Origin: Geobacter sp.
Lineage (GTDB): Bacteria > Desulfobacterota > Desulfuromonadia > Geobacterales > DSM-12255
NCBI GenBank assembly: GCA_009886125.1
Contig: VFJK01000007.1
Span: forward strand, 1 to 64,000
Direction: 5' to 3'
DNA: 64,000 bases
A model generated the notes under the pieces. The model saw only the letters and a list, made by a program, of their open reading frames with translations, had not been told where the DNA came from and searched no databases. The position numbers were made by a program, and so were the translations under genes. Each line of letters opens with the position of its first letter. The stretch's first letter is position 1. Below, piece by piece: positions 53,750 to 61,038 of this stretch.

Positions 53750-53758
53750 CCTATTAGG
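53750..53758. promoter_or_regulatory. Possible operator before cydA
   Basis: CCTA-T-TAGG palindrome in the Rrf2-cydA gap, next to an AT-rich -10-like GATAAAAT. It is a candidate regulator site by position only; no second copy was found before the Rrf2 gene itself. Confidence 0.25.
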
Positions 53759-53790
53759 TACATTTAACACAGGGATGAGGAGGTAAAGTA

Positions 53791-55137
53791 ATGGACGTTC
53801 TGTTTTTGAGCCAGTTACAGTTTGCGGCGACATGCATGTTTCACTGGATATTTGTCCCGCTGACGCTCGGTCTCTCTATCATGACCGCCTGGATGGAGAC
53901 GAAGTATGTAACAACCGGCGATGAGACCTGGCTGCGCATGACAAAGTTCTGGGGGAAACTCTTCCTCATAAACTTTGCGCTCGGAGTTGTCACCGGTATT
54001 ACCATGGAGTTTCAGTTCGGGCTCAACTGGGCCGAGTATTCACGGTACGTCGGCGATATTTTCGGAGCCCCTCTGGCTGTCGAGGCAACGGTCACCTTCT
54101 TCCTCGAGTCGGTATTTATCGGCGTCTGGATTTTCGGCTGGAAGAAGGTTTCAAAGAAAGTTCACGCAACCACTATCTGGCTTGCTGCTATCGGCACGAA
54201 TCTTTCGGCCCTCTTCATCCTTCAGGCCAACGCATGGATGCAGAATCCTGTCGGTTTTGCCATTCGAAACGGCCGGGCCGAGATGACAGACCCCCTCGCG
54301 GTTTTCACCAATACGTACGGATTGATCAAGTTCTCCCATACCCTTCTCTCGGGATACGCACTCGCTGCCTTTGTCATCATGGGCATCTCGGCCTGGCATC
54401 TTCTCAAGAAGAATGAAGTCGATTTTTTCAAGCGCTCTTTCAGGTTTGCCGCTGTCTGGGGCTTTATCGCCTCGATGATCGTCGGCATTTCGGGCGACTT
54501 CCACGCCATCGAGATCGCCAAAGTGCAGCCGGCCAAGTTTGCCGCCATGGAATCTATCTGGGAGACGAAGAAGAACGCTGAAATGTGCCTGCTGCTGGTT
54601 CCGAATGCCGCTCAGGAGTGCAATTCATTAGAGGCGCTGAAAATACCGGGGATGCTCAGCTTCCTTGCCTTCCATGACACCAATGCCGAGATCAAAGGGC
54701 TGAAGGAGTTCCCCAAAGCACTGCGCCCACCAGTGACACCTGTTTTTTACAGCTTCCGCCTGATGGTCGCCATCGGCACCCTCATGATCCTTCTCAGTCT
54801 TGCCGGGATCTTCTTATCACGCCGAGACAAGTTCGAAGACAACCGGCTGTTTCTGAACCTCATGGTACTGTCGATACCCCTCCCCTATCTTGCCGAGCAG
54901 CTTGGCTGGCTGGTAGCTGAGTTGGGCAGGCAGCCCTGGATTGTCTACGGGGTTCTTAAAACAGCCGATTCAGTGTCAAAATCGGTAACTGCGACCCAGG
55001 TCCTGCTCTCACTGCTTGGGTTTACCGTGCTCTACGGTGTTCTGGGGGCGATCGATATCTATCTGCTGGTCAAATATGCCAAAAAAGGTCCTGACAGTGA
55101 CCTGTCAAATATCATAAATGTTCAGGGGAGGGGATAA
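53791..55137 (+). CDS. cydA: Cytochrome bd ubiquinol/menaquinol oxidase subunit I
   Basis: Subunit I of the bd-type oxygen reductase. The ATG follows GAGGAGG. Heme ligands are visible: His18 in MFHWIFVPLTLG (b595), His near 185 in KFSHTLLSGY and Met near 327 in YSFRLMVAIG (b558). The quinol-binding Q-loop (GDFHAIEIAKVQPAKFAAMES) is of the short type, and GRQPWIVYG is conserved. Length 448. It gives high-affinity oxygen reduction without proton pumping, useful for oxygen protection in an anaerobe. Followed 3 bp later by cydB. Confidence 0.97.
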   Translation: MDVLFLSQLQFAATCMFHWIFVPLTLGLSIMTAWMETKYVTTGDETWLRMTKFWGKLFLINFALGVVTGITMEFQFGLNWAEYSRYVGDIFGAPLAVEATVTFFLESVFIGVWIFGWKKVSKKVHATTIWLAAIGTNLSALFILQANAWMQNPVGFAIRNGRAEMTDPLAVFTNTYGLIKFSHTLLSGYALAAFVIMGISAWHLLKKNEVDFFKRSFRFAAVWGFIASMIVGISGDFHAIEIAKVQPAKFAAMESIWETKKNAEMCLLLVPNAAQECNSLEALKIPGMLSFLAFHDTNAEIKGLKEFPKALRPPVTPVFYSFRLMVAIGTLMILLSLAGIFLSRRDKFEDNRLFLNLMVLSIPLPYLAEQLGWLVAELGRQPWIVYGVLKTADSVSKSVTATQVLLSLLGFTVLYGVLGAIDIYLLVKYAKKGPDSDLSNIINVQGRG

Positions 55138-55140
55138 ACC

Positions 55141-56196
55141 ATGGATATTTCCATATTCCAGATCACATGGTTCGTACTTTGGGCGGTATTATGGGCAGTC
55201 TATTTCATGCTCGACGGCTTTGTCCTCGGCACCGGCTTTCTTTCCGGCATTATTGCCAGGAACGACACGGAAAAACGTGTCCTGATCAACAGCATCGGTC
55301 CGGTCTGGGATGGCAATGAAGTATGGCTGCTGACTGCAGGAGGAGCCACTTTTGCCGCCTTCCCGACAACCTATGCCCTTATGTTCAGCAATCTTTACTC
55401 CGCACTGGTACTGCTCCTTTTCGCACTTATTGTCCGCGGCGTCTCTTTCGAATTCAGAGGGAAGCTCGACGGAGCCCTCTGGAAAAGCTCCTGGGACAAG
55501 GCGATCATCATTTCCAGCTTTCTGCCGGCACTCCTGTTCGGCGTCGCCTTCGGCAACATTTTTAAAGGGATCCCGATGCGGAACGACTTCGCCAACCTGC
55601 AGTTCAGCTACGAGGGGGGACTGATCGGGCTGCTGAACCCGTACGGCCTGGTTACCGGCGTCCTTTTTGTACTGCTCTTTGCCGTACATGGCTCCCTCTA
55701 CATTTCGTTGAAGACGGTCGGCGACCTGAGCAGTCGCGCTCTTGTTCTGGCAAACAGGATCTGGCCGGCGCTGCTGGTCGTGGCCGTGGTATTTCTCGGC
55801 TATACCTACCCGGCGACAAAACTGTATGACAACTACCTGAAAGCCCCGGTGCTGCTGATCGTGCCGCTGGTTGCGGTAGCCTCCCTTATCCTGGTCAAAC
55901 TGTTTGCCGGAAAAGGTGACAACGGCAAGGCATTTATCTTCTCCTGCCTGACCATCGTCTTTGTCGTATTCACCGGCGTAACCGGTCTCTTCCCGAACCT
56001 GCTCCCGTCCAACCTCGATCCGGCATCGAACCTGACCATCTACAACTCGTCCTCCAGCCTGATTACTCTCAAGCTGATGACAGTTGTCGCACTGATCATG
56101 GTTCCCATAGTTATCTGCTACAAGATCTGGGTCTACCGGATCTTCAGGGCACCGGTGACAAGCGAGGATGTACTGGGAGACAAGCAGGCGTACTGA
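55141..56196 (+). CDS. cydB: Cytochrome bd oxidase subunit II
   Basis: Subunit II, 351 residues with about eight to nine membrane helices: ITWFVLWAVLWAVYFMLDGFVLGTGFLSG, then GPVWDGNEVWLLTAGGATFAAFPTTYA, which is the family signature, and RGVSFEFRGK. It is three bases from cydA, so one message. No cydX-like micro-ORF is convincing in the 20 bp between the stop and the terminator. The terminator at 56220 follows at once. Confidence 0.97.
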   Translation: MDISIFQITWFVLWAVLWAVYFMLDGFVLGTGFLSGIIARNDTEKRVLINSIGPVWDGNEVWLLTAGGATFAAFPTTYALMFSNLYSALVLLLFALIVRGVSFEFRGKLDGALWKSSWDKAIIISSFLPALLFGVAFGNIFKGIPMRNDFANLQFSYEGGLIGLLNPYGLVTGVLFVLLFAVHGSLYISLKTVGDLSSRALVLANRIWPALLVVAVVFLGYTYPATKLYDNYLKAPVLLIVPLVAVASLILVKLFAGKGDNGKAFIFSCLTIVFVVFTGVTGLFPNLLPSNLDPASNLTIYNSSSSLITLKLMTVVALIMVPIVICYKIWVYRIFRAPVTSEDVLGDKQAY

Positions 56197-56219
56197 TATG
56201 ATTTAACTCATATAACAGC

Positions 56220-56258
56220 AAAAAAAGGCCGGTCAGAAATTCTGACCGGCCTTTTTTT
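56220..56258. terminator. Bidirectional intrinsic terminator
   Basis: AAAAAAGGCCGGTCAGA pairs with TCTGACCGGCCTTTTTT (17 bp). It serves cydAB and the convergent small cytochrome gene. Confidence 0.93.
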
Positions 56259-56277
56259 GAGGATTGCAGACGAAACG

Positions 56278-56589
56278 CTACTTGAATGTCTTTAGAACGT
56301 ACTCGGCTATCGCCTTGGCATCCTTGTCCGGAAGGGCTTTCTGGTCAAACCTGGTCATAGCGGCGCCAGGGTTGCGCAGATACTTGACGAACCCCTGCGA
56401 ATCCTTGATCCCGTTTTGAGCGAGATCTGTTTTCTTCAAGGTCCGCTTCGGGTTGACAATGTTGCCGCCGTCCTTGTGGCAAGCAACGCAATGTCTGTTA
56501 AAAAGTTCCTGTCCGCTGGCAGCCAGGGTAGTGGCGGCTCCGGCGGCAACAATACAGATACTGGAGATTACGGTCAGCAGTTTTTTCAT
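56278..56589 (-). CDS. Small class I c-type cytochrome
   Basis: Start placed at 56589 after AAGGAG; an upstream ATG at 56655 gives no signal. The 103-residue preprotein has signal 1-24 and a single heme motif CVACH (GQELFNRHCVACHKDGGN). The NPKRTLKKTDLAQNGI segment and a Met (AAMTRFD) as likely sixth ligand follow, as in cytochrome c6/c553-like carriers. It is the last gene on the strand of the caa3 cluster, about 110 bp after ctaB, and could donate electrons to the fused cytochrome of CtaC. Confidence 0.88.
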   Translation of the reverse strand: MKKLLTVISSICIVAAGAATTLAASGQELFNRHCVACHKDGGNIVNPKRTLKKTDLAQNGIKDSQGFVKYLRNPGAAMTRFDQKALPDKDAKAIAEYVLKTFK

Positions 56590-56701
56590 GATGCGTGCTC
56601 CTTTTCGTGTGGTAAGTCGCACAGCTTGAAGTCCAGGCGGAAGCGACGTCTGCAACAGACTATAGCATAGTTTGGCGCGGCATCAAAAGGGATTGAAATG
56701 A

Positions 56702-57622
56702 TCAGGAAAGGAGGGACTCCAGGCAGATGACTCCGAAGAGCGTCATAAGGTAGACGAGCGAAGCTCTGAACCCCTGGCGATAGGCATGAGTCCAATAGAG
56801 GCAGCGGACGCAGAGGAGCAGAAAGACGATCCCTGCTCCGCCAGACAATGTCTGATAGATTGACGAGAAGGCGCCAAGCAGGCCGAGGGCAACGGTGAGA
56901 GGAAGAAGAAGCGCTATTGCAGTCAAAGTGAGGATTCTCGTCAAAGGTTCGCCATGAGTAAGCGGCAGGACCGGAAAGCCGGCCTGCGTATACTGATCGC
57001 GATACTCAAGTGCCAGCAGCCAGAAGTGAGGAAGTTGCCAGATGAAGATGATCAGGGCAAGTAGCAGCGGAAGCATCGTGATGGTGCCGCTGACAGCGGC
57101 TGCCCCGATCAGTGGCGGCAGCGCTCCCGGGATCGCCCCGAGCAGGACTCCCCAGGCAGAGCATCTTTTCAGCCAGAGGGTATAGAGAAACAGGTAGCTG
57201 CCGCTCGCGGCAGCCAACAGGCAGAAGGCAAGGTTGTTGAGACAGATGGCCGCGATGATAAAGGCCCCTCCAGTCAGGAGCAGAGCGAGGATTGCCACCG
57301 GTCCGCTGCCGGCAGTTGCCAATGCCCTGCTTCTGGCTGCCAGGCGCAGCATCTTTCGGTCAGCAGCGGCCTCGATCAGACAATTGCCCATGGCGGCGCC
57401 GCTGGCAGCCATGATCAGGCTGAGCAGCGTCAAGCAGAGGGTCGCTGCGGTCGGCATCTGACCCTTGCAGGAAAGGAGGATCCCGGCAAAACCGGCAACA
57501 GTCTCAGCAAGGACGATCCCCGGCTTGGAGAGCAGCAGGAGCGCCGCAAGGAAACCTGGCCTTCGCCCTGTTGACAGGACAGCAGCGGATGCAGTGCAGC
57601 TTTCCGGTCCTGCGGCCATCAT
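56702..57622 (-). CDS. ctaB: Protoheme IX farnesyltransferase (heme O synthase)
   Basis: UbiA-type prenyltransferase making heme O, precursor of heme A for the caa3 oxidase. 306 residues, about nine helices. The first Asp-rich motif is degenerate (NCLIEAAADRKMLRLAARSRALATAG, where most relatives have N-x3-D-x3-D), but Asp and the basic residues are kept. The second motif is YRDQYTQAGFPVLPLTHG, and FWLLALEYRDQY is canonical. Overlaps ctaC by four bases. No ctaA (heme A synthase) is seen in the window. Confidence 0.93.
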   Translation of the reverse strand: MMAAGPESCTASAAVLSTGRRPGFLAALLLLSKPGIVLAETVAGFAGILLSCKGQMPTAATLCLTLLSLIMAASGAAMGNCLIEAAADRKMLRLAARSRALATAGSGPVAILALLLTGGAFIIAAICLNNLAFCLLAAASGSYLFLYTLWLKRCSAWGVLLGAIPGALPPLIGAAAVSGTITMLPLLLALIIFIWQLPHFWLLALEYRDQYTQAGFPVLPLTHGEPLTRILTLTAIALLLPLTVALGLLGAFSSIYQTLSGGAGIVFLLLCVRCLYWTHAYRQGFRASLVYLMTLFGVICLESLLS

Positions 57623-58530
57623 TTCACCTCCTCGATAAAATCCACCAGCGCTTCGATCTCATCATCTTTCAGATCGCTGACAGTCGGCATAATCGGTTGA
57701 AAACCCTCGACGAGTTTTGCATTGGGGAAGCGGATCGATTCCCGCAGGTAGGCATCATTGACCATAACAGTCAACGGTTTGCCGTCCTGCAGTACCGTCT
57801 GTTTTTTGCCATAGAGCCCCTTGAAGGTCGGGCCGACAGCGCGACTGCCATCGAGGGAGTGGCAGGCGAGGCACCCCTTCTCTTTCGCCAGCTTTGCGCC
57901 GTCATGTTTAGTCGGTTGACCTTCTTCCGGCTGCACCAGCCAGGCAATGAATTCCGCTTCAGGCAGGGCTTCCACTGTGGTGATCATGGCCGAGTGCCCC
58001 TTGCCGCAGTACTGGGAACAGAAGAGATCGTAGGAGCCGGCCTTGTCGGCCACGAACCAGGCGTGGTTCTTCATCCCCGGAACCACATCCCGCTTGACCC
58101 GGAAAGCGGGGAGAAAGAAGCCGTGGAGGATGTCACTTGATACCAGATCCACCACCACCGGTTTCCCCACCGGCACGACCAGCTTCGGGCTGGTGCGGCC
58201 GTTGGCATAGGTAAAGTTCCACGACCACATCCGCGCCGTGGCAGTCACCGGCAGGGCATTCTTCGGGACCTCGCGCAAGGTCAGGTAACCGGCCCAGCCG
58301 TACCAGAACATCGCCATCACCAGGATGCTCGGCAGAACGATCCAGATGGTCTCCAGCCAGATATTGTCCGCCACCTGCGATGTCGGCTCCGGGGCCCGGG
58401 AGCGGCGATAGCGGAACGCGAACCAGAGCACCGTCGCGGTGATGCCGCCGAGCAGCAGGATGCAGGCCCCGAAGATAAACTTGAAGACCGGATCGACCGC
58501 GTCGGTTGTGGTAAGGAGCGCAGGGTTCAC
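57619..58530 (-). CDS. ctaC: Cytochrome c oxidase subunit II with fused cytochrome c (caa3)
   Basis: Start set at GTG 58530 (VNPALLTTTDAVDPVF), preceded by CAGGAATC; the longer ATG reading adds 19 unlike residues. Two membrane helices (15-85) are followed by the periplasmic CuA cupredoxin domain, with CSQYCGKGHSAM giving the CuA ligands and an upstream His in SSDILHGFFLPAF. A C-terminal cytochrome c domain follows (CLACHSLDGSRAVGPTFKGLYG, Met in QPIMPTVSDLKDDEIEALVDFI). The fusion identifies the enzyme as caa3. It accepts electrons from soluble or membrane cytochrome c. Confidence 0.95.
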   Translation of the reverse strand: MNPALLTTTDAVDPVFKFIFGACILLLGGITATVLWFAFRYRRSRAPEPTSQVADNIWLETIWIVLPSILVMAMFWYGWAGYLTLREVPKNALPVTATARMWSWNFTYANGRTSPKLVVPVGKPVVVDLVSSDILHGFFLPAFRVKRDVVPGMKNHAWFVADKAGSYDLFCSQYCGKGHSAMITTVEALPEAEFIAWLVQPEEGQPTKHDGAKLAKEKGCLACHSLDGSRAVGPTFKGLYGKKQTVLQDGKPLTVMVNDAYLRESIRFPNAKLVEGFQPIMPTVSDLKDDEIEALVDFIEEVK

Positions 58531-58680
58531 TTTGATTCCTGTTTCGCACCCGTCTTCAGGCCATCTTTCGCCGCGCCTCAATCGCAAAATCCTCGCCGTA
58601 GCGCTGCTACGTCTGCGGTTTTACTCAATCGTTACGACAAAATCTGATCTAAATCCGGGCACGATTGTATCTACTTGTAT

Positions 58681-58977
58681 CTACCGGTACAGCACATCGA
58701 AAAAAGTAAAACCAATGAAGATAGCCAGGGTTAAGAGCGCCACGAACAGCAGCCAGCGGAGCAGCTTCCCCTCGTACTTCATATGCATGAAAAAGGCGAT
58801 CACCAGCCCGCTCTTCAGTGAAGCGATGGCCAGCGCCCCCCAGACCCGGTTCACCCCCATGTCGAGCCGGGAGACCCAGATCGTCAATCCGGTCAGCGCC
58901 AGCAGGGCCAGCCAGACTGTGGTCAGCTTGGCGTAGCTGATTATGTGGGGAGATTGGGCGTCGGTTGGTTGGGGCAT
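58681..58977 (-). CDS. Cytochrome c oxidase subunit IV family protein
   Basis: A 98-residue membrane protein with three helices: VWLALLALTGLTIWVSRLDMG, WGALAIASLKSGLVIAFFMHMKYEGKLLRW, and LLFVALLTLAIFIGFTFFDVLYR. The FFMHMKYE segment is the mark of prokaryotic subunit IV (CtaF/CyoD-like). It helps stabilise the oxidase core. It is about 150 bp upstream of ctaC on the same strand. The gene before it in the original operon would have been ctaE, now 1.4 kb away. Confidence 0.9.
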   Translation of the reverse strand: MPQPTDAQSPHIISYAKLTTVWLALLALTGLTIWVSRLDMGVNRVWGALAIASLKSGLVIAFFMHMKYEGKLLRWLLFVALLTLAIFIGFTFFDVLYR

Positions 58978-58997
58978 ATGATTACCTTTGCTTATCG

Positions 58998-59249
58998 CTA
59001 GTTATTCCTATCGTCATACCTCGATTGATTTTTTGAATAATTCTCAATTTTGCCATATATCCACATGCCGAATATGCTGTATATTCCAGCGACTAAGCAA
59101 ATGCGTAATATCGGTTTTACTATCTGAACCTTTTGAAGGTTTTCGAAAACAAACACAGCAAAAAAACAAAGAAAAATACCAATCAATCCTAAGACTAATC
59201 CAAATTTAAATGAATATTTGAGCCACTTTTCAGTTTTAGGAGTTAACAT
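58998..59249 (-). CDS. Small two-helix membrane protein, unknown
   Basis: An 83-residue, AT-rich gene. Two membrane segments: FKFGLVLGLIGIFLCFFAVFVF and PILRICLVAGIYSIFGMWIYG; the ends are charged and Lys/Asn-rich. No family recognised. Codon use and base composition differ from the GC-rich oxidase genes around it, so it probably arrived with the toxin-antitoxin insert. No antitoxin-like DNA-binding region is present. Confidence 0.6.
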   Translation of the reverse strand: MLTPKTEKWLKYSFKFGLVLGLIGIFLCFFAVFVFENLQKVQIVKPILRICLVAGIYSIFGMWIYGKIENYSKNQSRYDDRNN

Positions 59250-59278
59250 TTTGCGCCTTCCTATTCGCTAGTCCCAGA

Positions 59279-59359
59279 TTACAGAAACAAATAATACAGC
59301 GGAAAAATAAAAATCCAGATCAAATCCACCAGGTGCCAGTAGAGCGCGCCGTTTTCAGC
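59279..59359 (-). pseudogene. Duplicated, diverged 3' end of ctaE
   Basis: Read on the minus strand this encodes [19 protein letters not shown] then PLYYLFL and a stop, the last 26 residues of a cytochrome oxidase subunit III. It matches the end of the intact ctaE at 60436. About six nucleotide differences in ~70 bp are nearly all silent; the last residues read FL instead of IL. It has no start and begins exactly at the stop of the PIN toxin gene. It is a remnant of a second ctaE or of a mobile-cassette attachment site carrying its own gene end. Confidence 0.85.
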
Positions 59360-59360
59360 A

Positions 59361-59795
59361 TCATCTACCCGTTTCATCCCCTAAAAACTCCAGAAACGTC
59401 CCCGGATCGACAATCCTAATCCCTTGGAAAACCCGCAGATCAAGCAGATGATGGTCTCCGGAGATTATGTAATCGGCCTTGCCTTCAACCGCGCAGGCAA
59501 GATACTTGTTATCCGACGGATCATCGGCAATGGCAGTCACGACGAGCGTTCCCGGCGTCATGATGGCTACCGTGGCCAGCCGGTCGATAAATAGGGTCAG
59601 CTCTTCAGGAGAAAGGGAGAGGCGCTTGGCAATCTTGGGATAGTTGAGAACGCGAAGGATTTCAGCGCGGATTTCATCCGATATAAGCAGCGTAAGCCGC
59701 TCTTCGCGGACCAGGCGCATGATCCGGTCCGGGTTCGAACCCGGTTTCAGCAGGGCGCTGACAAACTGGTTGGCGTCGAGGACAACCCGTATCAT
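59361..59795 (-). CDS. PIN domain toxin of a type II toxin-antitoxin pair
   Basis: A 144-residue protein of the COG1569-type PIN family: [20 protein letters not shown] at the start (Asp7), then an RILRLV-like helix, Glu near 44 (DEIRAEIL) and the [28 protein letters not shown] segment with further acidic metal ligands. Members are RNA nucleases controlled by a cognate antitoxin. Its stop codon lies flush with the ctaE fragment. Three bases separate it from the antitoxin gene, so they form one transcript. Confidence 0.9.
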   Translation of the reverse strand: MIRVVLDANQFVSALLKPGSNPDRIMRLVREERLTLLISDEIRAEILRVLNYPKIAKRLSLSPEELTLFIDRLATVAIMTPGTLVVTAIADDPSDNKYLACAVEGKADYIISGDHHLLDLRVFQGIRIVDPGTFLEFLGDETGR

Positions 59796-59798
59796 CGG

Positions 59799-60065
59799 CT
59801 AGAGCCTGACAGCCTGAGACGCCTCGGCAAGATCCCGGTCGATGTCAGCGGCGCTGCCTGCCGGGATTCCGCTCTGCACCTGGTCATAGAGCCGAAAGAA
59901 CTCATCCCGCTCCTTTTTCATGCTCAGATACTTTTCAATGGAGATGATTGCGACCAGCGGTTTTCCGGCACGTTCGACAATGTATTCGTCAGACGTAATG
60001 GAAACCTCATTCATGACCTGTCCCAGGTTTTGACGGACCTTTATGGCGGAAACTGTTTTAAGCAT
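59799..60065 (-). CDS. Phd/YefM family antitoxin
   Basis: An 88-residue protein: TVSAIKVRQNLGQVMNEVSITSDEYIVERAGKPLVAIISIEKYL is the Phd/YefM DNA-binding fold, and the helical acidic C-terminus (DIDRDLAEASQAV) is the toxin-neutralising part. It precedes the PIN toxin in the transcript, the standard order. A palindrome at 60097-60109 lies just upstream, a likely autoregulation site. Confidence 0.9.
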   Translation of the reverse strand: MLKTVSAIKVRQNLGQVMNEVSITSDEYIVERAGKPLVAIISIEKYLSMKKERDEFFRLYDQVQSGIPAGSAADIDRDLAEASQAVRL

Positions 60066-60096
60066 GAGTGCACCTCGTAAACGTTATGACTGCTAT

Positions 60097-60109
60097 GACC
60101 ATTATGGTC
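60097..60109. promoter_or_regulatory. Operator palindrome of the antitoxin promoter
   Basis: GACCAT-T-ATGGTC, flanked by further ATGAC and ATGGT half-sites over 60086-60118. Such repeated palindromes upstream of Phd-type antitoxins bind the antitoxin or its complex. Position, 32 bp before the antitoxin ATG, fits autoregulation. Confidence 0.55.
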
Positions 60110-60207
60110 GATATGGTAATTTTGTCAAGGTGGTTGATTTCTCGCGCAAGCTTGAGATCTTAAAAAGACAGTAACTCACGCGACGACGCAACGGCGCGAC
60201 GAAAGGC

Positions 60208-60399
60208 TTATACTCGCTGGAGCGCGTATGCGGTCGTTTTTTTATTTCCGAGGTCTTCCCGGATAGAATCGAAAAATTCGTCATTTTCCGCCACGAACTC
60301 CCCGAGGCCCGAGCGAAGTTCATACAAGCCCCGTTCGACGGAATCGATAAATTCTTTCTGCTCGTCAGCGTTACAAGCATAAAGGCGGAGAGAATCCAT
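60208..60399 (-). CDS. Small acidic protein, unknown
   Basis: A 63-residue gene preceded by AAGGAAATTC. The sequence is acidic and helical (DEQKEFIDSVERGLYELRSGLGEF, ENDEFFDSIREDLGNKK). No family recognised. It sits between intact ctaE and the toxin-antitoxin pair on the same strand, inside the inserted segment. It could be a third partner of the module or an unrelated passenger. Confidence 0.5.
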   Translation of the reverse strand: MDSLRLYACNADEQKEFIDSVERGLYELRSGLGEFVAENDEFFDSIREDLGNKKTTAYALQRV

Positions 60400-60435
60400 G
60401 TGAATTTCCTTTTCAGTGCGTCTCAGTAACCAGAA

Positions 60436-61038
60436 TCAGAGAATCAAATAATACAGCGGAAAAATAAAGATCCAGATCAGATCCACCAGGTGCCAGTAGA
60501 GGGCACCGTTCTCCAGCCAGGAGTAGTTAGCGCTGTCGATCTTCCCCTGCTGCACCCGCACCGCCACAAAGCCCAGCAGCGTCCCGCCGATGAGCACGTG
60601 CAGACCGTGGAGGCCGGTGGTGAGGTAGTAGAGGCTGAAGAAGACCGATTCGCCCGGCGGGCCGGCCATGAGCCGCTTCGAGCCGGGGTAGATGTCGTGG
60701 CCGAACTTGGCGCTCCACTCCACGTACTTGATCCCCATAAAAATCATGGCGCAGCCGATGGTGCCGAGCAGCAGCCTGACACTGACGGTCTTTTGGTCGC
60801 GCTGGATTGCGGTGACGGCCATGGCGGCCAGCAGGCTGCTGGTGAGCAGGACGATCGTGTTGACCGCGCCGAAAACGACATTCAGTTCCTTACCGCCGAC
60901 TGCGAACTCATGCGGGTAGCGGGCCAGGTATACCGCATATAGCAGGAACAGCCCGCCGAACAGGATCAGTTCTGTGAAAAGGAACAGCCACATGCCGAGG
61001 GTTGCTCCGGCTTTGTCCCTGTGCAGCGGCTCACTCAT
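60436..61038 (-). CDS. ctaE: Cytochrome c oxidase subunit III
   Basis: Core subunit III, 200 residues with five helices, the short type found in caa3 and cbo3 oxidases: GMWLFLFTELILFGGLFLLYAVYLARYP, IYPGSKRLMAGPPGESVFFSLYYLTTGLHGLHVLIGGTLL and [25 protein letters not shown]. The His and Glu residues conserved in the family are present. It overlaps ctaD by four bases. The DNA after its stop is not the next oxidase gene but a foreign insert. Confidence 0.95.
   Translation of the reverse strand: MSEPLHRDKAGATLGMWLFLFTELILFGGLFLLYAVYLARYPHEFAVGGKELNVVFGAVNTIVLLTSSLLAAMAVTAIQRDQKTVSVRLLLGTIGCAMIFMGIKYVEWSAKFGHDIYPGSKRLMAGPPGESVFFSLYYLTTGLHGLHVLIGGTLLGFVAVRVQQGKIDSANYSWLENGALYWHLVDLIWIFIFPLYYLIL

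Noticed and set aside
59725-59755. tRNA T-arm-like GGGTTCGAACCCGG
   Set aside because: It lies inside the PIN toxin coding frame, is a plain palindrome, and no anticodon or acceptor stem can be folded around it.
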